A DNA stretch of 64,000 bases from Methylobacterium amylolyticum (GTDB lineage Bacteria; Pseudomonadota; Alphaproteobacteria; Rhizobiales; Beijerinckiaceae), in NCBI RefSeq assembly GCF_030700245.1, contig NZ_JAUYZI010000031.1:1-64000 (forward strand), read 5' to 3'. Shown one piece after another: positions 9,991 to 19,676 of this stretch. How positions within the stretch are numbered: position 1 is the first letter of the stretch; every line of letters begins with the position of its first letter. The notes beneath the pieces are model-generated. The model worked only from the letters and a program-made list of their open reading frames with translations, was not told the DNA's origin and searched no databases. The position numbers and the translations under genes were made by a program.

Positions 9991-10038
9991 ATTCTCCCCG
10001 GGCGCGGACGCCCGGCGCCATCTCCGGGACGGGACGCT

Positions 10039-11385
10039 ATGGCTTCAGCCGCCGAGCAGCTTGCCGCCAACCTGAACTTCGGTGCGATCGCCAAGGCCGA
10101 TGAGCTGAAGAAGCGCATCTGGTTCACGCTGGGCGCCCTGGTGGTGTTCCGGCTGGGCACCTACATCCCGATCCCCGGCATCGACCCGGAGCAGTTCGCG
10201 CGGAACTTCCAGCAGCAGGCGGGCGGCGTGCTCGGCCTGTTCAACATGTTCTCCGGCGGGGCGGTGGAGCGCATGGCGATCTTCGCGCTCAACATCATGC
10301 CCTACATCTCGGCCTCGATCATCGTGCAGCTCCTCACCTCGGTGATCCCGAGCCTGGAGGCGCTGAAGAAGGAGGGCGAGTCGGGCCGCAAGGTCATCAA
10401 CCAGTACACCCGCTACCTGACCGTGGTGCTGGCGCTGGTGCAATCCTGGGGCATCGCCATCGGCCTCCAGGGCTCGTCCGCCGCGATCGATCCCGGGCCG
10501 TTCTTCCTGGCCTCGACGGTGATCACGCTCACCGGCGGCACCCTGTTCCTGATGTGGATCGGCGAGCAGATCACCTCGCGCGGCATCGGCAACGGCTCGT
10601 CGCTGATCATCTTCGCGGGCATCGTCGCCCACCTGCCGGTGGCGATCGCGGGCGCGCTGGAGCTCGGGCGCACCGGTGCCCTGTCGCCGGTGGTGATCCT
10701 CGGCGTCGGCGTGGCCGCGGTGGCGCTGGTCTACTTCATCGTGTTCATGGAGCGCGCCCAGCGCCGGCTGCTGATCAACTACCCCAAGCGCCAGGTCGGC
10801 AACCGCATGTACGAGGGCCAGACCTCGTTCCTGCCGCTCAAGCTCAACACCTCGGGCGTGATCCCGCCGATCTTCGCCTCGTCGCTGCTGCTCCTGCCGG
10901 CCACCGCCGCGAGCTTCTCGGCCAACCAGGGCACCACCGGCTGGCTCGGCACGCTCACCGCCTATCTCGGCCACGGCACGCCGCTGTTCATGGCGCTCTA
11001 CGCGGCGCTGATCATCTTCTTCACGTTCTTCTACACGGCGGTGGTCTTCAACCCGCAGGAGACGGCCGACAACCTGAAGAAGCATGGCGGCTTCATCCCC
11101 GGCATCCGCCCGGGCGAGCGGACCGCGGCGTTCATCGACAAGGTGCTGACCCGCATCACGGTGATCGGCGCGCTGTACCTCACCTTCGTCTGCCTGTGCC
11201 CGGAGATCCTGTCGTCCTACGCCTCGGCGAGCCTCGGCTTCGGCGGCACCTCGCTGCTGATCGTCGTCTCGGTGACGATGGACACGGTGGCGCAGATCCA
11301 CGGCCACCTGATGGCCCACCAGTACGAGGGCCTCGTCAAGAAGGCGAAGCTGCGCGGCGCCTCGACGAGCCAGCGCCGCCGCTAG
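10039..11385 (+). CDS. secY: Preprotein translocase subunit SecY
   Basis: SecY is the channel-forming subunit of the SecYEG inner-membrane translocon. The 448-aa product has about ten hydrophobic segments. Family marks include PIPGIDPEQF in the first periplasmic region, ALNIMPYISASIIVQLL in TM2 and the cytosolic loop ending ERAQRRLLINYPKRQ. The ATG at 10039 is preferred over an in-frame ATG at 9988, which sits just past the terminator. adk follows. Confidence 0.97.
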   Translation: MASAAEQLAANLNFGAIAKADELKKRIWFTLGALVVFRLGTYIPIPGIDPEQFARNFQQQAGGVLGLFNMFSGGAVERMAIFALNIMPYISASIIVQLLTSVIPSLEALKKEGESGRKVINQYTRYLTVVLALVQSWGIAIGLQGSSAAIDPGPFFLASTVITLTGGTLFLMWIGEQITSRGIGNGSSLIIFAGIVAHLPVAIAGALELGRTGALSPVVILGVGVAAVALVYFIVFMERAQRRLLINYPKRQVGNRMYEGQTSFLPLKLNTSGVIPPIFASSLLLLPATAASFSANQGTTGWLGTLTAYLGHGTPLFMALYAALIIFFTFFYTAVVFNPQETADNLKKHGGFIPGIRPGERTAAFIDKVLTRITVIGALYLTFVCLCPEILSSYASASLGFGGTSLLIVVSVTMDTVAQIHGHLMAHQYEGLVKKAKLRGASTSQRRR

Positions 11386-11579
11386 AGGCGCCGCAGCCGG
11401 GCATCTGGGTCCGCGCGCCGCGTGCCGCGCGGGCTACAGATGCGGGACAACGCCATGCCTGCCCGAAAGGTGCAGGTGCCCCCCCGCCCGAGAGCCGCTA
11501 GAACCCTCCGAACGGGCGCGGCCGGGACGACCCCGCCCATCCAGGAGCCCGCGAAGCCGGGCCGGACGAGGACAACGCC

Positions 11580-12182
11580 ATGCGCATCATTCTGCTCGGA
11601 CCGCCCGGCGCGGGGAAGGGGACGCAGTCCGAGCGGATCGTGCAGCGCTTCGGCATCCCGCAGCTCTCCACCGGCGACATGCTCCGCGCGGCGGTGAAGG
11701 CCGGCACGCCGGTCGGGCTCCAGGCCAAGGCCGTGATGGAGTCGGGCGGCCTCGTCCCCGACGCGATCGTGGTGGGCATCGTCGCCGACAGGATCGACGA
11801 GCCGGACGCCAAGCGCGGCTTCATCCTCGACGGCTTCCCGCGCACGGTCGCCCAGGCGGAGGCGCTGGGCGAGATGCTGGCCGGCAAGGGCCTCGACCTC
11901 TCCACCGTGGTCGAGCTGAAGGTCGACGAGGACGCGCTGCTGGGGCGCATCGCCAAGCGCGCGGCCGATGCCCAGGCCCGCGGCGAGACCGTCCGCAAGG
12001 ACGACACGCCGGAGGTGTTCAAGCAGCGCCTGGAAGCCTACCGCGCCCAGACCGCGCCGCTCTCGGCCTACTACGACAAGCTCGGCATGCTCCGGACCGT
12101 GGACGGCATGAAGCCGATCGACGCGGTGACGGCCGACCTGATGGCGGTGCTGGAGCCGCACGAGGAGCGCGCCGCCTCTTGA
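11580..12182 (+). CDS. adk: Adenylate kinase
   Basis: The enzyme catalyses ATP + AMP = 2 ADP in the cytoplasm. It is 200 aa. The P-loop is GPPGAGKGT at residues 7-15, and the AMP-binding segment STGDMLRAA and GFPRT motif are present. The LID is the short form: the zinc-finger-bearing LID of the roughly 215-aa enzymes is missing, as in most alphaproteobacteria. It lies 194 bp after secY with an AGGACA site before the ATG. Confidence 0.97.
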   Translation: MRIILLGPPGAGKGTQSERIVQRFGIPQLSTGDMLRAAVKAGTPVGLQAKAVMESGGLVPDAIVVGIVADRIDEPDAKRGFILDGFPRTVAQAEALGEMLAGKGLDLSTVVELKVDEDALLGRIAKRAADAQARGETVRKDDTPEVFKQRLEAYRAQTAPLSAYYDKLGMLRTVDGMKPIDAVTADLMAVLEPHEERAAS

Positions 12183-12251
12183 ACCGCCGCGTCAGGGATC
12201 CTGCGGCGGCGGACGGCGTTCATGCCAGCACGTCCCCCGTCGGAGTTTCCC

Positions 12252-12479
12252 ATGGCCACTCGTCATCTCGGCGCGGCGCTGTTCGCGCTCGCCGTCGCGC
12301 TGCCGGCGCTCCCCGCCGCGGCGCAGAGTCCCGCGCAGTCGTATGTCTACGGTGAGAAGCAGTTCCGCAACGCCTGCCGGCCGCCCCTGAAGTTCGCGGC
12401 GGGCGCCTGCGTCCGCCGCTGCCCGGCCGGCTACCGCAACACCGGGGGCTACTGCCGGCTGCTCAACCAGCGGTTCTGA
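12252..12479 (+). CDS. Small exported Cys-rich protein (75 aa)
   Basis: The function is not recognised. Residues 1-25 form a clear Sec signal peptide (hydrophobic ALFALAVALPALPAAAQ, cleavage likely after AQ). The mature part of about 50 residues has four Cys (CRPPLKFAAGAC, RRCPAGYRNTGGYC), suggesting two disulfides in the periplasm. It is inserted between adk and rpsM. It is related in style to the exported Cys/Gly proteins common in Methylobacterium. Confidence 0.7.
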   Translation: MATRHLGAALFALAVALPALPAAAQSPAQSYVYGEKQFRNACRPPLKFAAGACVRRCPAGYRNTGGYCRLLNQRF

Positions 12480-12493
12480 CGCCCCGGGGGACC

Positions 12494-12877
12494 TCAATCC
12501 TCCGGCGGCCCCTCCCGGGCGAGCCGGGCGCTGCGGCCGGTGCCGAAGAAGTTGACGATGTCGCTGTGCAGCGACCGCCGGCCGAACAGCCGGAGCGGGT
12601 GCCCGTCGAGGGTGTCCGCCCGGAGCTCGATCATCGCGATCATCGGGTTGAAGCGGAAGGCGGTGCGCCGCCCGGCGAACGCGGCCCACACCACCGGCGC
12701 GTCCCCGGCATCGTCCCCGTCCCGCAGGGCGACCGATCCCGGATCGGCCTCGCTGAGGATGCCGCCGACCACGGCCAGCACCACCGGCACGACCTCCTCG
12801 ACATTGTGCTCGGCCGCCCGCATCACCGCCTCGGCGAAGGCCCGCAGCGTGGCGCCGTCGCTCGTCACCACCGGCAT
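12494..12877 (-). CDS. Hypothetical protein (127 aa)
   Basis: The family is not recognised. The start at 12877 follows a GGGAGGGG ribosome binding site. The sequence has an N-terminal helical region (TLRAFAEAVMRAAEHNVEEVVPVVLAVVGGIL) and a C-terminal beta-rich part with GRRTAFRFNPMIAMIEL. It has no signal peptide. It lies antisense to the surrounding ribosomal operons, convergent with the small exported protein and divergent from rpsM. Confidence 0.6.
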   Translation of the reverse strand: MPVVTSDGATLRAFAEAVMRAAEHNVEEVVPVVLAVVGGILSEADPGSVALRDGDDAGDAPVVWAAFAGRRTAFRFNPMIAMIELRADTLDGHPLRLFGRRSLHSDIVNFFGTGRSARLAREGPPED

Positions 12878-12943
12878 CCCATCCCCTCCCTGCTCCCCCG
12901 CCCTCTGCCGCTCCACGCCGCGCACGCGGCGCTCCCCGCGCCG

Positions 12944-12972
12944 TTGACACGGAGGCCGGCGCGCGCTAGCAG
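12944..12972 (+). promoter_or_regulatory. Promoter for the alpha operon (rpsM-rpsK)
   Basis: A perfect -35 TTGACA (12944-12949), a 17-bp spacer and a -10 TAGCAG (12967-12972) lie 145 bp upstream of the rpsM GTG. Because a minus-strand gene separates rpsM from adk, the alpha operon needs its own promoter, and this is the best match in the gap. Confidence 0.6.
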
Positions 12973-13116
12973 GCCGTCCTTCGTCCAGCCGAACGATGGT
13001 CCGAGGTGCCCTGTCCAGGGCGGCCCGCGGGCCGCGTCGTCGTTGCGCGCAGGGGCCGGCCTCCACCGGACGCGCGCGAGGTCGCTCGGTTCCCCGAGCC
13101 CATATGGAGTGAGACT

Positions 13117-13485
13117 GTGGCCCGTATCGCAGGCGTCAACATCCCGACCAACAAGCGCGTCGTCATCGCGCTCCAGTACATCCACGGCATCGGCTCCAAG
13201 AAGGCCGAGGAGATCACCGAGAAGGTCGGCATCCCGGCCGAGCGGCGCGTGAACCAGCTCACCGACGCCGAGGTGCTCCAGATCCGCGAGACGATCGACC
13301 GCGACTACGTGGTCGAGGGCGACCTGCGCCGCGAAGTCTCGATGAACATCAAGCGCCTGATGGATCTCGGCGCCTATCGCGGCCTGCGCCACCGCAAGCA
13401 GCTCCCGGTCCGCGGCCAGCGCACCCACACCAACGCCCGCACCCGCAAGGGCAAGGCCAAGCCGATCGCCGGCAAGAAGAAGTGA
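13117..13485 (+). CDS. rpsM: 30S ribosomal protein S13
   Basis: S13 is in the 30S head and contacts the P-site tRNA and the 50S subunit. It is 122 aa, starting MARIAGVNIPTNKRVVIALQ with a GTG start at 13117. The C-terminal RGQRTHTNARTRKGKAK tail is typical. It is the first gene of the alpha operon. Confidence 0.97.
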   Translation: MARIAGVNIPTNKRVVIALQYIHGIGSKKAEEITEKVGIPAERRVNQLTDAEVLQIRETIDRDYVVEGDLRREVSMNIKRLMDLGAYRGLRHRKQLPVRGQRTHTNARTRKGKAKPIAGKKK

Positions 13486-13658
13486 TTTGTGACTGGAAGG
13501 CCGTGCTTCGCTCGGCCTTCTTCCCGTCGTGCCGGGTGGCCCGCTGCCGGGCCTGAGCATGACGGAGCGGCCCTCCACAGGCGCCGCACCCAAGTCCCAA
13601 GAAGAATCCCGAGCGCCTGGAAGTACGGGCGTGCCTGAAGGAAGAGAGTCGAGAAGAG
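13486..13658 (+). other. Long structured spacer between rpsM and rpsK
   Basis: This 173-bp gap has no ORF. It contains a perfect 8-bp hairpin, GAAGGCCG (13496-13503) with CGGCCTTC (13513-13520), followed by TTCCC, and near its 3' end CCCAAGTCCCAAG, which can pair with TTTGTGACTGG at its 5' end. It could be an attenuator or RNA-processing element between S13 and S11. Confidence 0.45.
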
Positions 13659-14048
13659 ATGGCCAAGGAACCGCAACGCGTCCGTCGCCGCGAGCGCAAG
13701 AACATCGTCTCGGGCGTCGCGCACGTGAACGCCTCGTTCAACAACACGATGATCACCATCACCGACGCGCAGGGCAACACGATCTCGTGGTCTTCGGCCG
13801 GCGCGATGGGCTTCAAGGGCTCGCGCAAGTCGACGCCCTACGCCGCCCAGGTCGCCGCCGAGGACGCGGGCCGCAAGGCCGCCGAGCACGGCATGCGCAC
13901 CCTCGAGGTCGAGGTCTCGGGCCCCGGTTCGGGCCGCGAGTCGGCCCTGCGCGCCCTCCAGGCCGCGGGCTTCACCGTCACCTCGATCCGCGACGTGACC
14001 TCGATCCCGCACAACGGCTGCCGGCCGCGCAAGCGCCGCCGCGTCTGA
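13659..14048 (+). CDS. rpsK: 30S ribosomal protein S11
   Basis: S11 forms part of the 30S platform and mRNA exit site. It is 129 aa, with HVNASFNNTMITITDAQGN and C-terminal HNGCRPRKRRRV signatures. It follows rpsM by 173 bp. rpoA would normally come next, but an MBL-fold gene intervenes. Confidence 0.97.
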   Translation: MAKEPQRVRRRERKNIVSGVAHVNASFNNTMITITDAQGNTISWSSAGAMGFKGSRKSTPYAAQVAAEDAGRKAAEHGMRTLEVEVSGPGSGRESALRALQAAGFTVTSIRDVTSIPHNGCRPRKRRRV

Positions 14049-14079
14049 GCGGTTTCGGACGGGACAGACGGAGAAGCCC

Positions 14080-14952
14080 ATGACGGGATCGAAGCCGCTG
14101 CCGGGTGTGCTGCGTTGGAACCTCGGCGACCTCACGGTCACCGCGCTCAACGACGGCTGGTTCCAGGCGAGCCTCGATCTCGTCACGGGCGTCGACACGG
14201 CCGAGGCCGGCCGGTTGCAGGTGGCGGGCTTCCGCACCGAGCAGCCGAAGATCACCCTCAACGCGTTCCTGATCACCGGGCCCGGCCGCAAGCCGGTGCT
14301 GGTCGATACCGGCTACGGCGCCCTCGCCCCCGCCGAGACCCTCGGCCGGGCGGGCGCGGCGCTCGCGACCACCGGCGTGAGGCCCGAGGACGTGGAGACG
14401 GTGCTCGTCACCCACCTGCACCCGGACCATGTCGGCGGGCTCGCGCGGGACGGGGCCGCCGTCTACCCGAACGCCGAGGTGGTGGTGCACGCCGCCGAGG
14501 CGGCGCACTGGCTGCCCGACGCGGCGCTGGCGCGGGCGCCCGACGAGGCCAAGCCCTATTTCGAGGGGGCCCGCAACGCGCTGGCGCCCTACAAGGGCCG
14601 GGTGCGCGAGCAGAGCGGCGGCGAGGTTCTGCCCGGCATCACCGCCGTGCACCTGCCCGGCCACACCCCCGGCCATTGCGGCTTCCGCATCGTCTCGGGG
14701 GATAAGGCCCTGCTGATCTGGACGGACGTGGTGCACATGCCCGCGATCCAGTTCAAGAACCCGGAGGCCGGCGTCGCCTTCGACGTGGACGGCGATCAGG
14801 CGCGCGCGACCCGCAAGCGGATCCTGGACGAGGTGGCGACGGAGAAGACCTTCATCGCCGGCTCGCACCTGGAGTTCCCGACCTTCGGATACGTGGCGCG
14901 GGACGGGGCCGGCTACAGCTTCGTGCCGGCCCTCTGGGTCGGCGGCGAGTAG
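14080..14952 (+). CDS. Metallo-beta-lactamase-fold hydrolase
   Basis: This is a 290-aa soluble metallohydrolase of the glyoxalase II/lactonase type. The zinc-binding motif THLHPDHVGG is at residues 111-120 (His112, His114, Asp116, His117), with a second His in LPGHTPGHCG and an Asp in IWTDVVH. It resembles quorum-quenching lactonase-like MBLs, but the substrate cannot be assigned. It sits between rpsK and rpoA (31 and 101 bp gaps) in the same direction, so it is probably co-transcribed with ribosomal genes. Confidence 0.88.
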   Translation: MTGSKPLPGVLRWNLGDLTVTALNDGWFQASLDLVTGVDTAEAGRLQVAGFRTEQPKITLNAFLITGPGRKPVLVDTGYGALAPAETLGRAGAALATTGVRPEDVETVLVTHLHPDHVGGLARDGAAVYPNAEVVVHAAEAAHWLPDAALARAPDEAKPYFEGARNALAPYKGRVREQSGGEVLPGITAVHLPGHTPGHCGFRIVSGDKALLIWTDVVHMPAIQFKNPEAGVAFDVDGDQARATRKRILDEVATEKTFIAGSHLEFPTFGYVARDGAGYSFVPALWVGGE

Positions 14953-15053
14953 AGTTTCGAGATTCGAGGGCCGGGCGGCGCGCCGGGGGGCGGGCCTGCG
15001 CGGTCCGATGCGGGATCGGTCGGCGCGGTCCCGGTAGGCTGAGAGGTAGGACC

Positions 15054-16070
<1,017 letters not shown>

Positions 16071-16073
<3 letters not shown>

Positions 16074-16089
16074 GCGCCTTCGGCGCTCA
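16071..16089 (+). other. Hairpin overlapping the rpoA stop codon
   Basis: TGAGCGCC (16071-16078) and GGCGCTCA (16082-16089) form a perfect 8-bp stem with a 3-nt loop, beginning at the TGA stop of rpoA. No T-run follows. It may stabilise the rpoA mRNA 3' end or mark the boundary of the adjacent repeat. Confidence 0.5.
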
Positions 16090-16090
16090 G

Positions 16091-16184
16091 GAGCGAGCAG
16101 GGAATAGCGAATAGCGAGCAGGGCAGGGCATGTGAGGCGGGTGGTTTCCATCCCTCCTCGCTACGCGCGACTCCCTATTCGCTC
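16091..16184. repeat. Palindromic intergenic element between rpoA and rplQ
   Basis: Two imperfect 33-bp inverted arms (16091-16123 and 16152-16184) flank a 28-nt loop. The arms contain the GGAATAGCGAATAGCGAG / CTCCCTATTCGCT motif. Reading the minus strand gives the LLAIRYSLL-type peptide that recurs as spurious tails in Hyphomicrobiales annotations, which marks a dispersed repeat family. Confidence 0.7.
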
Positions 16185-16237
16185 TAACGACGGCCGACCC
16201 GTGGCACGGCGGCCGCTATAATCAGGAGAGCCAAACC

Positions 16238-16648
16238 ATGCGTCACGCCTACCGCGGTCGCCGCTTCAACCGCACCGCCGAGCATCGCAAGGCGATGTTC
16301 GCCAACATGTCCGCCGCGCTGATCAAGCACGAGCAGATCATCACCACCCTGCCCAAGGCCAAGGACCTGCGGCCGGTGGTCGAGAAGCTGGTGACGCTCG
16401 GGCGCACCGACAGCGTCCACGCCCGCCGCCTCGCGATGGCGCAGATCCGCGACGCGGACATGGTCAAGAAGCTCTTTTCGGTGCTCGGCCCGCGCTACAA
16501 GGGCCGCCCGGGCGGCTACTGCCGGATCATGAAGGCGGGCTTCCGCCAGGGCGACAACGCCCCGATGGCGGTGATCGAGTTCGTCGACCGCGACGTCGAG
16601 GCCCGCGGCAAGGATTCCGGTCCGAGCCAGGCCGCCGAGGCCGCCTGA
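16238..16648 (+). CDS. rplQ: 50S ribosomal protein L17
   Basis: L17 lies near the peptide exit tunnel. It is 136 aa, starting MRHAYRGRRFNRTAEHRKAM with the typical MKAGFRQGDNAPMAVIEFVDR region around residues 99-119. The ribosome binding site is AGGAGAG. It is the last gene of the alpha operon and is followed by a strong terminator. Confidence 0.97.
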   Translation: MRHAYRGRRFNRTAEHRKAMFANMSAALIKHEQIITTLPKAKDLRPVVEKLVTLGRTDSVHARRLAMAQIRDADMVKKLFSVLGPRYKGRPGGYCRIMKAGFRQGDNAPMAVIEFVDRDVEARGKDSGPSQAAEAA

Positions 16649-16678
16649 GGCGGGCCAGCCTCCACCCGATGATCAGAA

Positions 16679-16708
16679 GCCGCCCCGGATCGCCGGGGCG
16701 GCTTTTTT
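16679..16708 (+). terminator. Rho-independent terminator after rplQ
   Basis: A perfect 10-bp stem (GCCGCCCCGG at 16679-16688 with CCGGGGCGGC at 16693-16702) has a 4-nt ATCG loop and is followed by TTTTTT. It ends the spc/alpha transcription unit. Confidence 0.93.
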
Positions 16709-16723
16709 CATGGGCGCGCGCCA

Positions 16724-16757
16724 GAAAAGAACCCGCCGACGGGGCGTCGGCGGGTTC
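16724..16757 (-). terminator. Terminator for leftward transcription (toxin-antitoxin side)
   Basis: AACCCGCCGAC and its complement (about 16730-16757) form an 11-bp GC stem with a short loop. On the minus strand it is followed by CTTTTCTGG. It would stop transcripts coming from the minus-strand genes at 16.9-17.7 kb and sits back to back with the rplQ terminator. Confidence 0.7.
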
Positions 16758-16854
16758 GATGCAGGGTCCACGTTTGCGAAGGTCGCGGGAGTCCTCCGGG
16801 ACGGTCCGTGTCGGACGGACCGGGACCTCGACCGCGCCGCAGTTCCGGAAACCT

Positions 16855-16941
16855 CTATCCCTGCCGCGTCCTGTTCGGTGGATCATCCTGATCCGTGCCG
16901 GTGGCCCGCTCGGTGCGAGGGCGCATGCCGTGATCGCTCAT
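16855..16941 (-). CDS. Possible 28-aa small protein
   Basis: A short ORF starts MSDHGMRPRTERATGTDQ and ends RQG. It has a good AGAGAGGAG ribosome binding site 6-8 bases before the ATG at 16941 and a downstream minus-strand terminator. It is very polar (Arg, Asp, Thr), without a signal or membrane segment. It lies between the XRE antitoxin stop and the terminator in the same direction. It could be the last product of that operon or chance; there is no family evidence. Confidence 0.35.
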   Translation of the reverse strand: MSDHGMRPRTERATGTDQDDPPNRTRQG

Positions 16942-17034
16942 GGCCGGTCTCCTCTCTCTGGACGGGGTTTTCTGTTTCCCCGTGACGGTTCAATGACGGG
17001 GGCGGCGGGCGGTTCCCCTCGCGTCCCCCGGACG

Positions 17035-17334
17035 TCAGGCTGCGGTTTCCAGGGCGCGCCGGACCATCTCCGGCTCGCGGCTGATCACCGTGAGATAGGC
17101 GCGGGTCGAGCCGTCCGGCTTGGCTCGGCCCTGTTCGAGGTCCCGCAGCGTACCGATCGGAAAGCCGTAGCGTGCCGCGAACGCCGCCTGCGTCAGCCCG
17201 AGACTCTTGCGGATCGCGGCCACGTCGAGGTCGGTCGGGACGTGTACGCGGTAGCTCGCCGGATCGGCCTCGCCGCGCGCGATGGCGGCGGCTTCCTGCG
17301 CGGATTGGATGAGGCGTGCGCCAAACGTCGTCAT
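17035..17334 (-). CDS. XRE-family antitoxin (HigA/NadS-like)
   Basis: This 99-aa DNA-binding protein has a Cro/CI-type helix-turn-helix at about residues 43-95 (IRKSLGLTQAAFAARYGFP, with GTLRDLEQGR). It likely neutralises the RelE-like toxin encoded just upstream and represses the shared promoter, as HigA and NadS-type antitoxins do. Its ATG overlaps the toxin stop by 4 bp. The toxin-first order is typical of higBA-type pairs. Confidence 0.85.
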   Translation of the reverse strand: MTTFGARLIQSAQEAAAIARGEADPASYRVHVPTDLDVAAIRKSLGLTQAAFAARYGFPIGTLRDLEQGRAKPDGSTRAYLTVISREPEMVRRALETAA

Positions 17335-17714
17335 GATCGCTCCTGTCCTCCGCCCGGCGAAGGGGTCCTGGCGGTCGCCCCGGCGCGATAGGCGTCGGCG
17401 AGGCTGCCGAGGATCGTCCGCAGGACGTTGCGCTCGGCTTGACTGAGGTCGGCCCTCTGTCCCTTCGAGACGAGGGCGAGCAGGAACACGGGTATGTCCC
17501 GCGCCGCGAAATAGGTGACGACCCGGTAGCCGCCCGACTTGCCCCTGCCTTTTCCACCGAACCGGATCTTGCGGGCTCCGCCGGTGCCCACGATCAGGTC
17601 TCCAGCTTCGGGATCTGCGGCGATGTTCGCCACGATGGCAGCCCGCTCATCCTCCGTCAGGCCGGCTGCCTTGGCATCGACGAGGAAGGTCGGCGTTTCG
17701 ACGACGGTCTGCAC
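17331..17714 (-). CDS. RelE/HigB-family toxin
   Basis: The 127-aa protein resembles ribosome-dependent mRNA interferases of the RelE superfamily: a basic core RKIRFGGKGRGKSGGYRVVTYF around residues 48-69 and the hydrophobic strand DIPVFLLALVSKGQRADLS. Antitoxin is encoded immediately downstream with a 4-bp overlap. The C-terminal 15 residues (TARTPSPGGGQERS) look disordered. Confidence 0.85.
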   Translation of the reverse strand: MQTVVETPTFLVDAKAAGLTEDERAAIVANIAADPEAGDLIVGTGGARKIRFGGKGRGKSGGYRVVTYFAARDIPVFLLALVSKGQRADLSQAERNVLRTILGSLADAYRAGATARTPSPGGGQERS

Positions 17715-17774
17715 GGCCGCATTGTACGGGCTACCCGTACTTTCGGCAAGGGAGCGCTCGGTCCGCTTCGGCGA

Positions 17775-19672
<1,898 letters not shown>

Positions 19673-19676
<4 letters not shown>

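Noticed and set aside
11386..11579. Possible rpmJ (L36) gene between secY and adk
   Set aside because: The short ATG frames in the gap do not show the L36 pattern (MKVRASVK with Cys/His zinc ligands). Alphaproteobacterial rpmJ usually lies elsewhere.
16217..16222. Perfect TATAAT just upstream of rplQ
   Set aside because: A start site from this -10 would fall at or after the Shine-Dalgarno, leaving no usable leader, and no -35 is present at 16-18 bp. It is probably chance next to the repeat.
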